Below are positions 21,320 through 30,546 of a stretch of DNA of 64,000 nt, one piece after another. The translations under genes were made by a program, and so were the position numbers. The notes under the pieces are model-generated. The model was not told the DNA's origin. It did not search any database and worked only from the letters and a program-made list of their open reading frames with translations. This stretch comes from Deinandra increscens subsp. villosa (taxonomy: Eukaryota; Streptophyta; Magnoliopsida; Asterales; Asteraceae). How positions within the stretch are numbered: position 1 is the stretch's first letter; the number at the start of each line of letters is the position of its first letter. The stretch is taken from assembly GCA_039602395.1 (NCBI GenBank), contig JBCNJP010000006.1:43983279-44047278 (forward strand), written 5' to 3'.

Positions 21320-23228
21320 CCAAGATTCTAGCCGCGATCCCCCCCCGCTTTTCCCCGTGTGACCGGGTTTGTATCATGTTGACTACTTTTGCCGGTTTCT
21401 TGGGTGCGGGGCTTGGTTGTTTAATGGCTTGAAGATCGCGGAGTAAATGGGACAATTTACCTGTTTGCAAGGCTTTATCAATCTGCTGTTGTAGTTGCCA
21501 GCAATCATCTGTGTGATGCCCCACGTCCTTGTGATAATCGCAGAACTTCCCCGGATCCTTGCGCAAACGCGACCGTAGTGGGGGTGGTGGATCCAAATCA
21601 AGTTTTTCAGATGCTAGGACTTCACTAGGGGTTTTGGTAAGCCTGTTAACCCAGAGGGACCGCGTGGGTCGTTCTTTGTGCCGCGGAGCTTCATTCCGCA
21701 CTGATGGACTCTGATTATCAACTGCTTTTGCCGCAGGAATGGCTGGCACCGTCGCTGGCTCCGGCTTGTCTCGCTGCCAGCGATTGCCTTTATGCCTCTT
21801 GCTGCCTATCGGGTGTTGGGAATCCCGGTCTTGCCTACCTTCCTTCTTGTCGAAATCCCTGTGCATGCGGACAGACTTTTCTGCCCGCACGAACGCTTGT
21901 GCGGCCGTCATTAGTGCAGACATAGTTTGGGGCGGCCCTTCCGTGCCATGTATCCTGCGGATCAAATCTTCACATCGTACGCCATTTATGAAACCCGCTA
22001 CTCGCAAGTCCTCTCCCGCTCCTGCTATCTGTAAACTCTCTAAATTATACCTTGTAATGAAATCTTCAACAGACTCGTGGTCTCGTCTTCTGATGTGCAA
22101 TATCTCATTGCGGTCTTTCACGTGCCTGCGCTGCTGACTGAAGTGCGTCAAGAATTTAGATTGTAAATCTTCGAAGCTAGTGATTTGTCCCGTGGGTAAA
22201 CTTTCGTACCATAGTCGCGCGGGACCGACCAAGGTCTGCACGAACATGTGACACCAAACAGGGATGGACCAGAGCTCCATCCCCCCCGCACTTGTGAAAA
22301 CCTTTACATGATCATCTGGGTCCGTAGTGCCATCATATTTAGAAACTATGGACGGCATTTTTAGCTTTTGCGGAAAACTTGCGGAGGCTATCGCCGGAAT
22401 AAATTTCGATTGTTCGACCAATATGACCGGTCGGTATGGGGCTGTGAGATTCTGGAAATCGCTCCCGGAGTGATTGATTGGTATTGCATGGGGTGCAGAG
22501 GTGACAGGGGGCAGAGAACCGCCCTCCGGACGCGGGAAAGTTGGTACTCGACCCATTTGAGCACGAAGCTCTGCCATCCTTACATTTCGCATGAACTGGT
22601 CGTATTCTCGCATACCTCTCTGCTGCTCCATCCACCACTCGTTTCCGCATATCGCCGGGAGGGGTTGCTGGAAGGGAGGAACGCTTGTATAACTAGCATA
22701 AGGATATGCCTGCGGCGTAAGGAACGCTCCATACTGCGGAGGAAAGACCGTCTGGTATGGAGGTTGAGTGCTTGGTCCCCAATTTACCATTGGGAGGGAC
22801 ACTCCCTGAGGAGCGATTGTTACTACTGGAGCCTGCGACGTAACTGGTTCGGTAGCGTCAGAAAACAATGGTTGTCGGCCAATAGCGACTGATCGACCAG
22901 TGCGTGCGGTTGTTTGATTCACTGATAACGGAGCTACTATTACTGGTTGAGTGCCCATATTGGTCTCGGTGAACGTCGAAAGCACCACCCCTAATGGTTG
23001 ATGAACAGGAGTACGTTCATTGTTCGGGATGTTCATTTCATCGGGTCGTCTATTCGTTGGCTGAGACTCCTGGAGGGTCGTGGCTGGCAACGAGGGCCTA
23101 AGCCCCTCCGGTTGGGAAGCAAAAGTTTGACGAGTAACTCGAGTATATCCAGGAGGAGATCCAACATGTTGTTCGTCCTCCTCCGGGTCCGTAAAGTGCC
23201 CGTCCCCTTGACGATCTAGTGATGTCAT
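21234..23228 (-). CDS. Gag of the Tat element
   Basis: The open frame runs to the primer site, but its first codon there is TTG. The first ATG is at 23226-23228, which gives about 664 residues starting MTSLDRQGDGHF. The N-half is Pro/Thr/Gln-rich and low complexity. The capsid-like Gag domain is in the middle (MPSIVSKYDGTTDPDDHVKVF ... WYESLPTGQITSFEDLQ ... QRRHVKDRNEILHIRRRDHE). Near the C-terminus, CDYHKDVGHHTDDCW is the zinc-knuckle-like motif usual for Tat Gag. In relatives gag and pol share one frame; here they part at a run of eight G (sense) at 21339-21346. The protein would assemble particles for reverse transcription. Confidence 0.88.
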   Translation of the reverse strand: MTSLDRQGDGHFTDPEEDEQHVGSPPGYTRVTRQTFASQPEGLRPSLPATTLQESQPTNRRPDEMNIPNNERTPVHQPLGVVLSTFTETNMGTQPVIVAPLSVNQTTARTGRSVAIGRQPLFSDATEPVTSQAPVVTIAPQGVSLPMVNWGPSTQPPYQTVFPPQYGAFLTPQAYPYASYTSVPPFQQPLPAICGNEWWMEQQRGMREYDQFMRNVRMAELRAQMGRVPTFPRPEGGSLPPVTSAPHAIPINHSGSDFQNLTAPYRPVILVEQSKFIPAIASASFPQKLKMPSIVSKYDGTTDPDDHVKVFTSAGGMELWSIPVWCHMFVQTLVGPARLWYESLPTGQITSFEDLQSKFLTHFSQQRRHVKDRNEILHIRRRDHESVEDFITRYNLESLQIAGAGEDLRVAGFINGVRCEDLIRRIHGTEGPPQTMSALMTAAQAFVRAEKSVRMHRDFDKKEGRQDRDSQHPIGSKRHKGNRWQRDKPEPATVPAIPAAKAVDNQSPSVRNEAPRHKERPTRSLWVNRLTKTPSEVLASEKLDLDPPPPLRSRLRKDPGKFCDYHKDVGHHTDDCWQLQQQIDKALQTGKLSHLLRDLQAIKQPSPAPKKPAKVVNMIQTRSHGEKRGGIAARILDVQAGGVPAVERVCAGGSGSNSGNGRSV

Positions 23229-23265
23229 CGGGTGACTCTGGGTGTTGTGATTGGTTTGAGCGTAA

Positions 23266-23278
23266 ACGGTGGGCGCCA
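23266..23278 (-). other. Primer-binding site of the Tat element (tRNA-Lys-like)
   Basis: The minus strand reads TGGCGCCCACCGT one base inside the 5' LTR. It resembles the 3' end of plant tRNA-Lys complements used by several gypsy elements; the match beyond 13 bases is poor. The tRNA assignment is tentative. Confidence 0.65.
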
Positions 23279-23279
23279 A

Positions 23280-23596
23280 TGAAGAATAGTATATATTCTG
23301 ATTATGGAATGTTGTACAAAAGTACCCTTCTCGGGAAATGTACTTGTCTATTTATAGTACCAAAATCTTAACAACCCTAACGGCCTAAAGGCCCACTAGA
23401 CTTTTGCTATTTGGGCCCCGATACTCCGTCCACGTGGCGCATATCCGCGTTGCTCTAAGGGAGATGGGTGCGGATGTGGGCCACCGTTAGTTACCAGAGA
23501 TTCGAGCCCATGGGCCTGAATTGGGGCCTTGCTTCCGAGGCGGGTTTGTTAATGTGAAATGGCCCTTTGGGCTTTGAAGCATATTGCATCTCTTCA
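23280..23596 (-). repeat. 5' LTR of the Tat element
   Basis: 317 bp, TGAAGA...TCTTCA, apparently identical to the 3' LTR. It is followed by TSD GATAT (23597-23601). Confidence 0.95.
23348..23357 (-). promoter_or_regulatory. TATA box in the 5' LTR of the Tat element
   Basis: The minus strand reads CTATAAATAG about 240 bp into the sense-oriented LTR. The same ten bases serve as the likely TATA box in the copia-like element LTR (34731-34740). Confidence 0.6.
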
Positions 23597-23714
23597 GATA
23601 TAATTTCCAATCAAATATAATTTATTAAGGAGTAGATTTGAGAGGGAAAACTTTTATGAGAATTAATGTAGTGTTGACATGTGTCAAAAATTGTAATTGT
23701 TTATTAGAGTAGGA

Positions 23715-23716
<2 letters not shown>

Positions 23717-23782
<66 letters not shown>
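23717..23782. repeat. (TA)n microsatellite left of MITE G
   Basis: About 33 TA units. The 115 bp before it (23602-23716) are anonymous host DNA. Confidence 0.9.
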
Positions 23783-23784
<2 letters not shown>

Positions 23785-24189
23785 GTAGAGTTATAATACA
23801 AAGTACTTTTTGCGTGAGAAGTGTGAGAAGTGGATGATGTGTTAGATTTTAATGCATTGTGTTATCTTTTAGTTATGTTTTTGGTAAATATATAACACTA
23901 TACATTGTTTTTTCCATATTAGAATGTCATATGTTTATCAAAATTAGAGTTAAAGGATAACACAATATAAACACAGTGTAATAATATCCTAACACAATGC
24001 CCTTTTAATAATTATTAATAAATGGTGTTTGGTAGTGTTTGGAATCCAATGGATGATGTATTTATTTTAGGATTATCATATATTTACCAAAAATATAATA
24101 AAAAGATAATATCATGCATTAAAAATTAACACATCAATCACTTCTCACACTTCTCACGTAAAAAGTACTTTGTATTATAACCCAACTCT
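23783..24189. mobile_element. Palindromic MITE-like element, family G
   Basis: Inverted ends of about 70 bp: left TATAATACAAAGTACTTTTT then GTGAGAAGTGTGAGAAGTG; right mirrored as CACTTCTCACACTTCTCAC then AAAAAGTACTTTGTATTATA. The mirror extends further inward through the TTTTTAATGCAT region. Both sides are (TA)n. No ORF. Single copy in the window. Confidence 0.78.
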
Positions 24190-24284
24190 ATATATATATA
24201 TATATATATATATATTTAGTTTTCTTAAGTTTTTACAATAATATTAGTTTGTACTAAAACTTTACCCCTAAAGTATATAGGACA

Positions 24285-24310
24285 CTAGTTAGTAACCCGG
24301 GTAAATACCC
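24285..24310 (-). mobile_element. Helitron 3' terminus, family 2 (element extends rightwards)
   Basis: On the minus strand: GC-rich hairpin CTCGGG-TATTTA-CCCGGG, then TTACTAA, then CTAG, followed by T. A hairpin about 7-10 bases before CTRR and insertion before T is the Helitron 3' signature. The other end of this element was not located. A closely similar terminus in the opposite orientation is at 49963-49988. Confidence 0.6.
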
Positions 24311-25565
24311 GAGACTGTGACTTTGTTTTTTGATTTGTTCACCATCATTCGTTGATCAAAACCTAAGCAATATGGATCTAGTTTTGTTGGGTTTTCTATC
24401 ATGAATCCAAAGCAATTTACGGATCGAATTTTTGTTGAGAAATTAAAGAAATATGATGAATTAAAGTTGTGTTATTTTAAATATATATATATGGATAGTT
24501 TTTATTTAAAAAAAATAAATTTTCTATTAAATTATTTAATTCAAAAATCTCACAAATTGACACATAGGATTTATCTTATGTGGCACACTTTAAAAGATAA
24601 CGTTTGTACTTTAAAAACTTGTGTTTAATAGTAGTATAGATTCTCTTAGTCAATTTTCTCCATTTTTACGATTAAAATATTCGCTTTAAAATATTAAAAT
24701 CTCGCGGATCTAAGTTTCACCCGTTTTCAAAACCAATATATGTTATAACCCGTATTGAATACGCCGCTCTCCTTCCTCCTTCAGCGAATTAGGGTTTTTC
24801 GACCACCATCACAACCGCCTTCGATCTCAAGAGCCGCTCACTCTAATCATCTTCTTCATTTGCGGCAATCAAGATGTTCAGTAACACCTCAATTTACGAC
24901 CATCATCATAAGGTAAACTTTCCTCTTCCTTTCCTCTAACCCTAAAATTGATTTTCAATCTCTGACGCTCCATAATAGGTTTGATCAATCATGTAGTCTG
25001 ATTTTGATAATTAATCGTTTCCGCTTCCTCTCTTATCTTGGAGTCCACTCGTATTACATGGGGTGAAATCTGAAGGGCAACCTTCAATTTTAGATTTTAA
25101 TCGCCGTCTATTAACAATTTTTTCTCTATCAAAATGGGGTAAGGGTAAATATCAATACAGGTGGAGGTATCTTAAGTTTTATGATGAAAGCAAGATGTTT
25201 ATATCTTTACACTGTTAATTGGTATAGTCATCTAAATTTCAAAATGGTTTGGACTTTGTTAGTTTACTGACGAACACAAGGCATTTTTATCTCTAGATCT
25301 GCAAAATGGTTGAGTTGGTTAAATACTAATAGCGTCAGGTTTGGAACGTTTATAATACTAATTGTCGCTTTTAAATCACTTAATGATTTAAAACATTATA
25401 TTAAATGTTTTGATTTCAAGGACTGAAACGTTCTGTCACACTCCCTTTCATTAGCCTACATAATTTATGTTCTAAAATTCAAACGCATTGCTTCATTTTT
25501 TTTTGCTGTAAGGATGACAACGTGTTTTGTGTTTACCATAGGTCTCAAGCCTTTGCCTTATAGTC
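24311..25565 (+). other. Anonymous DNA with captured gene 5' end
   Basis: From about 24770 the base composition turns C-rich like a plant 5' UTR. An ATG at 24874 opens 13 codons (MFSNTSIYDHHHK) that end at a consensus splice donor AAG|GTAAAC (24912/24913). Intron-like DNA follows. No further exon is recognised. Being next to a Helitron end suggests gene capture, but this is inference. The remaining sequence is AT-rich and featureless. Confidence 0.4.
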
Positions 25566-26042
25566 TGTTAGAAATCGAGAGTTTTTTGGATTATCTAGAA
25601 AGCGTGTGAACACTTTCGGATCGAATATTCTCGTGGTTCACTCGAGATTATCGATCGGATACGATCTAGACGAACAATATGAATTAGAGAATCTTTGAGA
25701 GTGTAGAATTTTAAACCGTATTGTAAATGTGCATATGATCGTGAATTTAGGGCCTGGAGCGTCCAGATAACTGCAATTGCAGTTATATGTATTTCGAATT
25801 CATAATTTACACTTTTCGTAGCTCGACCCCAGCCAGGGGCTCTGCCCCTTGGACCCCACTCTCTCGGGGGCGCTGCCCCCGAACCACCGCCAAGGGGGCA
25901 CCCCCTTGGAACCCCCTTCGAGGTTCTCGACTTAAAACTTTATCGATCAGGCGTGCACTACCCCGCACCACCGAACCCGAACGATAAAATGTATAAGCAG
26001 GATCAAGTCATAGTTAATCCTAATTACACTAAAATAGCAACA
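25566..26042. mobile_element. Solo LTR (477 bp)
   Basis: Begins TGTTAGAAATC and ends GCAACA, with the 5-bp direct repeat TAGTC on both sides (25561-25565 and 26043-26047). No internal region or second LTR is present, so this is a solo LTR left by recombination between two LTRs. It contains a GC-rich block near 25830-25925 with inverted GGGGGC/GCCCCC tracts. The 66-codon ORF across it is not considered real. Confidence 0.85.
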
Positions 26043-26228
26043 TAGTCTGATTAAAAATTGACCATTTTTTAAGATTGTTATATGAACAAGTAGAAATACA
26101 CGTAATTTTTATTTTTATTCATATAAGTTTTGTGCATATTTCAGTGTGATCTTCGTCTTTTCTTCAAAAGGAAGTGAGTCTTATATCCAATAACGTGGTA
26201 AGTTTACCTGTTTACTAATATCTATATA

Positions 26229-26407
26229 GGGAGAGGATCATTTGAGAACCAATTGGGTTTGAGAACTTTTGAGAACCATTCTGAGCCACAAGTTATATAT
26301 AAGGAAATCCCCCCTATGAATTTGAATGCTTCCCCCTGAAAATTAGTGGCTCATAATGGTTCTCAAAAGTTCTCAAAGAAAAAAGTTCTCATTTGAACCT
26401 AACCCTA
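26229..26407. mobile_element. MITE-like element, family F copy 1
   Basis: The ends carry mirrored TTTGAGAAC/GTTCTCAAA motifs, with AACTTTTGAGAACCATT on the left answered by AATGGTTCTCAAAAGTT on the right. The inner GAGCCAC is answered by GTGGCTC. About 180 bp, no ORF. A related copy in reverse orientation starts at 63841. A TA-rich tract with a Helitron-like 5' end follows directly. Confidence 0.7.
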
Positions 26408-26430
26408 TCTATATATATATAAAAGTTAAG
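26408..26430 (+). mobile_element. Candidate Helitron 5' terminus
   Basis: TCTATATATATATAAAAG preceded by A matches the usual plant Helitron 5' start (TC after A, TA-rich). No partner 3' end can be assigned with confidence; 47247 is one possibility. A chance TA-rich match is possible. Confidence 0.35.
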
Positions 26431-26537
26431 CAATGGCACTATTTTGCACATTCATAAATGCTTAATCATAAATACGGTTTTATTGAAAGCAAGCATTTGG
26501 TACTACATGCTTAAGCATGGTATTTAATTAAGATCAT

Positions 26538-26659
26538 GATACATGGTCATGCATGATCATCATGGTGGTGAATGCTTAATTCTATGCTTAATACGTAAGA
26601 TACATGGTCATGCATGATCATCATGGTGGTGAATGCTTAATTCTATGCTTAATACGTAA
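26538..26659. repeat. 61-bp tandem duplication
   Basis: Two identical or nearly identical 61-bp units (26538-26598 and 26599-26659), each containing the palindrome-rich CATGGTCATGCATGATCATC. It looks like a recent slippage or unequal-exchange product in AT-rich DNA. Confidence 0.9.
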
Positions 26660-26979
26660 ATCATAATTGAATTCATTAAGTATGATTACTTAATATATTA
26701 ACTATCATTTAAATGAATACTTAAAGATATGACTACTCACATTCTCAACTCTCATACCATTATTATCACCATAATAATAATAAATAATAATAATAGTATT
26801 ATGATTAATAATTATAAGATCATCCATATTCTTAACTCTTATTGTATTTGAACTCCAAATTAATAAATGTCATATTAATCATCATAATTTTCTAATCCTA
26901 TATAAACAAATGTAAACCTCATTTGCTTACCTCCCCTCCCCCTTCCCCATCTTCACCTGCCATCTTCTAAATCGTGTAA

Positions 26980-27315
26980 GTAAATTTATTTAATTCAATT
27001 TTAATTTTATTTCTATTTCATTTCTGTTATGGACCATATCTTTGCTTTCGGTGGGAAAAAAAATGTACCACCGGAAGCTAATAATCAATGATGATGACAT
27101 TGATTCCGACGGGAAAAAATGTACCATCGGAAAAGTCATCTACGACCCGTTTGTAAATTTACTTAATTCAATTTAATTTCATTTCTGTTATGGACCATGT
27201 CCTTGCTCCCGGTGGGAAAAAAATGTACCACCGGAAGCTAATAATCGATGATGATGACATTGATTCCGACGGGAAAAAAATGTACCGTCGGAAAAGTCAT
27301 TTATGACCCGTTTGA
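26980..27315. repeat. Tandem duplication, each unit with two hairpins
   Basis: Two units of about 165-173 bp. Each holds a hairpin with stem CCGGTGG/CCACCGG and one with stem CCGACGG/CCGTCGG. All four share the loop GA(6-8)TGTA. In the second unit both stems are perfect (about 27209-27235 and 27264-27293). Stem sequence differs while the loop is kept. No ORF. Similar short inverted motifs occur in ends of CACTA transposons, but no CACTA terminus is seen. Confidence 0.8.
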
Positions 27316-28059
27316 CTTATATTTTATTTGAGACTTTGTTGTACCAATGACGTTGTTTAACATCAGCATATTGTGTTGTTTTACTCCTGATATACATGGG
27401 CTCAAGGCTCCTTATGTATGTATTTTTTCAAGTAAACATGTGCTAGAATAAACTTGCATACATCAATTACATTAATCTATTATTTACATCTATACCAATA
27501 TTACTAATATATGCCTTTTTTTTTCTTTACCAGGAGGGTCTCTTAAGGTACTAGAAAATGACTCCAAAATGATATGTTCAAGCATTACTTCATATATGAC
27601 GGAATTATCAAATGTTGAAGATTTGCTTTTAAAGGATATTTGTTTTACAATTCACCGATTTAACAATCCGATCCAAGATAAATTCACAATTAATAAAAGA
27701 AAACAGTTGCATACCAAATCAAATCAATACCTACCAGAGCTTCTGAAATTGGAATAAAAGTACGACTTGGAAGAAGAAGACATTACAAATGAATCAAAGA
27801 CGAACAAAAAGAAAAACAAACACAAATCACAACCTGGAACATAGATAGAGAAACGTAGATAATCCACAGGAATGAATATTTGCCATTGAGATAAACCCTA
27901 ATTCCTGAAGCTTTAACAAAATTGAATACAAACGTTGATCGACATGGGGTTTTGTTCATATGTGTATTAATTAATTAGGAACTGAATGACCAAGTGAAAC
28001 AATAGAGAACAAGATCGACCAACACCAAGCTTGCAAACCATAAACTCGATCTCTAATTA
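27316..28059. other. Stretch without recognised gene
   Basis: AT-rich. It contains an intron-acceptor-like TTTACCAG|GAGGG near 27534 and a 62-codon ORF (27569-27757) with no recognisable domain. Nothing else is supportable. Confidence 0.5.
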
Positions 28060-28245
28060 AATTATATGTAATCCTTAATTATTTTCCAATACCAGCACCC
28101 AGCCTCATCAGAAGGACAATCCCAAAAAATTCTATCTTCTAACATATAAACATTAATCCACTTTACCCATAGGGTATTCTTCTTAATAGGCAAATTCCAA
28201 GCATGCTTAGCCATCAGGCTTGATTCCATGTACTCAAGGATTTAA
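28060..28245 (-). pseudogene. LINE reverse-transcriptase C-terminal remnant
   Basis: The minus strand encodes, in one frame, LEYMESSLMAKHAWN then LWVKWINVYML then RIFWDCPSDEAGCWYWKI. This is the characteristic end of plant LINE reverse transcriptases ahead of the zf-RVT zinc domain (pattern MAKHxW...LWVKWI...FW). Only about 60 residues remain, with no catalytic region, so it is a truncated LINE fragment. It is recognised from family patterns. Confidence 0.6.
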
Positions 28246-28496
28246 AAAACATTAGAGTCACTTTAAAGATGACATTTTGAGCATCAGGAAATCTAGGATG
28301 ATATACAGAATAACGTTCAAATGAAACTAAGATCAAGAGGGTATTCTAAAGGCCAGAACAAGTACAATTTGTTTTGAGAAAAAACAGGTCACGTTTGTTT
28401 GAGGCATTACGTCGAACACATGGTGAGTTGGTGACCCATCTTACAAAATTCAAGAAATCCAACTAAAATCCTAACAGAAGAAGAAACGTACCTTTT

Positions 28497-28865
28497 TGTA
28501 GAAACGAGATACGATCTTACTACTGCATGCTTTGATCAAACGTAATGAACACGAATCTAAATAAGAGAAATCTTATTGATCACTTGAAGATACAATGGAG
28601 TTGTCTTTAGTTTCTCTCTCTAGAAACACACACAGAAAGGTGTAGAATGACAGAAGAGTTTCAACTCGTTACCTGCACATTCTAACACGAACCTATTTAT
28701 AGTAAGTGACTAAACACCCAGCGTATCAAACTGATACGCCGGACCACATGATCCGCCGGATCATGTGGTACGCCACTAACCAAATAGTCACTACAATTCA
28801 TTCTAAGACTCGCTCACATAGATACAATACACGAGACACTCATAGCATAGGAATATGCTCTAACA
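28497..28865 (-). repeat. 3' LTR of the gag-only element
   Basis: 369 bp, TG...CA. It contains two strong palindromes: GCGTATC-AAACT-GATACGC (28721-28739) and the 12-bp-arm CCACATGATCCG/CGGATCATGTGG (28744-28768). Confidence 0.95.
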
Positions 28866-28878
28866 AACTCCCCCTTAA
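28866..28878 (-). other. Polypurine tract of the gag-only element
   Basis: The sense strand reads TTAAGGGGGAGTT directly before the 3' LTR. Confidence 0.8.
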
Positions 28879-30546
28879 CGTGTAGTGTATCTATTTTCTA
28901 ATTAAACTTCAGTCTTCAATCTTCAACATTGCTGCATCTGATCTTTGACTTGAAATCTTATCAGAAATAGAGCTTGCATGGCTGGATCACTCTTGAAATA
29001 TCGTTGAACTTCAAGATCCACTTGTGAAAGATACTTAATACTCCCCCTCTCACCATGCTTAAGTCTTGACACACAAACCTGCAATTTCAGAAGACAGAAA
29101 CGCGGTTTCCTTTTCTTTTGAAAATTAATTTAATCTTGGTGCAAAACTTCTCTTCGAGAATCCAAGATATAGATTTGAAATTTGATTTTGTATCACATGT
29201 CGATTGGACGAAAACAAATAAGAAATAAAATCTTTTTGGCTTTTTGAAACTTTAAATCAAAACACACCAAAAATCTTTTTGGACTTTTCAGATATGAAAC
29301 ATAAATGCAATACTAAATCAGACACTATTTTTGTCTTTTGCAAGAAAGATCACAACTTGGGATCATATTGGTCATATCATGCTGAACTACACTTCAATTT
29401 TCAATTACTTCAGCACATAAGTCATGTCGATTACTGGTATAATTTGTCCATCTTAAACTCAGGCACAATCATACTCATAACATCTGGATATGTTATTGAT
29501 TGATTTAGTTTGCTTTGACCAGTGTACCCCACACTATCAGACATACTCAGATATGTTCTTCGCTTTTATATCACACTTTGTGATTTCATTTGTGATTTAA
29601 TCACATAATGATTGTATTCATGATTTAGTCAACTGTGTTCCATGCAAAAAGAAATAAGAACGTTAAATCGTCTACCTTAAGGTCGATCTTTCGATACGCA
29701 GATAAGGCCTCGGATTTAACAAAATAAGAAAATAAAACAAGTTGAAATTGTATAACTCAACAACAATCAGGTCGGTACTCCCGTACACGCAGAGAAAGTC
29801 CGATGAGTTATACGAAACACCAAAGAAAATAAATCAGAACGTCAAACGAACAACAATCAGGTCGGTCTTTCGACACGCAAAGAAAGTCCGATCGTTTGAC
29901 AAAATAAAGAAAATCAAACAAGTTTAAATCTTTGCAAAATGAACACATGTATACACAGTGACTTCTCATTTTCTTTTTCACATATCTTTTCTTGATATCA
30001 TGAGACATGCATCAAGATGTTGTCCACTTGGTCAAGCATTATTATTTAATGTGTTTATCACATCTGAATACTTTCTGATTTAATGCCGAGCCTACCAAGC
30101 ACATCGAACAATGATCTTATGGCTTTTTCATCTATTTTATCCATGAGTCAGACACGTAAGCCAATGTACCATCATTTCCCAATCATGTTGGATACAATTT
30201 CTCATTTTTCAATGTTTTTGTATTTTTCTATTTTTCAATGTTTTTGTATTTTCTCCCCCTTAAAATGAAAACTCTATTTTTGGATTTTCATTTTAATACA
30301 AACAAACACAAAGACGCTATTTTTGATTTTACAATTTTCTTCCCCCTAAACTGCATACGGAATGTAAAAAGAAAGAAAATTGACCTTTCGACATGGATAC
30401 CTTTCAGGTTTAGCTTTCAGAAAAATTTCAGTTTCGAAATTTGATATCACATGTAATTTAAGTTAAATCAGCAGAATACTCATCCATCAGCAACTTTTCA
30501 ATCACCGATAGGTCTTCTAAAAGTACCTGCACACTGGTCAAACACA
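28879..30546 (-). other. 3' non-coding region of the gag-only element
   Basis: About 1.7 kb between the gag stop and the 3' LTR where an autonomous copia element would carry pol. No pol motif is seen in any frame. It contains diverged tandem units around 29675-29905 and short T-rich tracts. Confidence 0.75.
29675..29905. repeat. Diverged tandem repeat, about 100-bp unit
   Basis: Two clear copies of a unit with CAACAATCAGGTCGGT then CACGCA(G/A)AGAAAGTCCGA (near 29760 and 29848), and a more diverged third copy before them. Non-coding. Confidence 0.7.

Larger units (their letters stand above)
13491..23596 (-). mobile_element. Complete Tat-lineage Ty3/gypsy retrotransposon with antisense ORF
   Basis: A 10.1-kb element on the minus strand with 317-bp LTRs (TGAAGA...TCTTCA) flanked by TSD GATAT (13486-13490 and 23597-23601). 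Sense order: 5' LTR, primer site, gag, protease-RT-RNaseH-second RNaseH-integrase, a 3.5-kb region holding an antisense gene, polypurine tract, 3' LTR. Two RNase H domains and an antisense ORF with the 'putative gypsy-type transposon' domain between pol and the 3' LTR are known traits of the Tat/Ogre/Retand group. I see no difference between the two LTRs, so the insertion is very young. Two single-base frame breaks (a G8 run between gag and pol, and just before the catalytic Glu of integrase) disable or interrupt the polyprotein. Confidence 0.95.

Noticed and set aside
21339..21346. G8 run as a programmed gag-pol frameshift site
   Set aside because: Tat relatives usually have gag and pol in one frame and no stimulatory structure is evident; mutation or sequence error is more likely, so it is not claimed as programmed.
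18278..22892. Several plus-strand ORFs (up to 174 codons) over Tat gag-pol
   Set aside because: Antisense shadows with no domain; the genuine antisense gene is confined to 14078-17036.
25830..25925. GC-rich block suggesting organelle DNA insertion
   Set aside because: It lies wholly inside a TG..CA solo LTR with a perfect TSD, so it belongs to the LTR.
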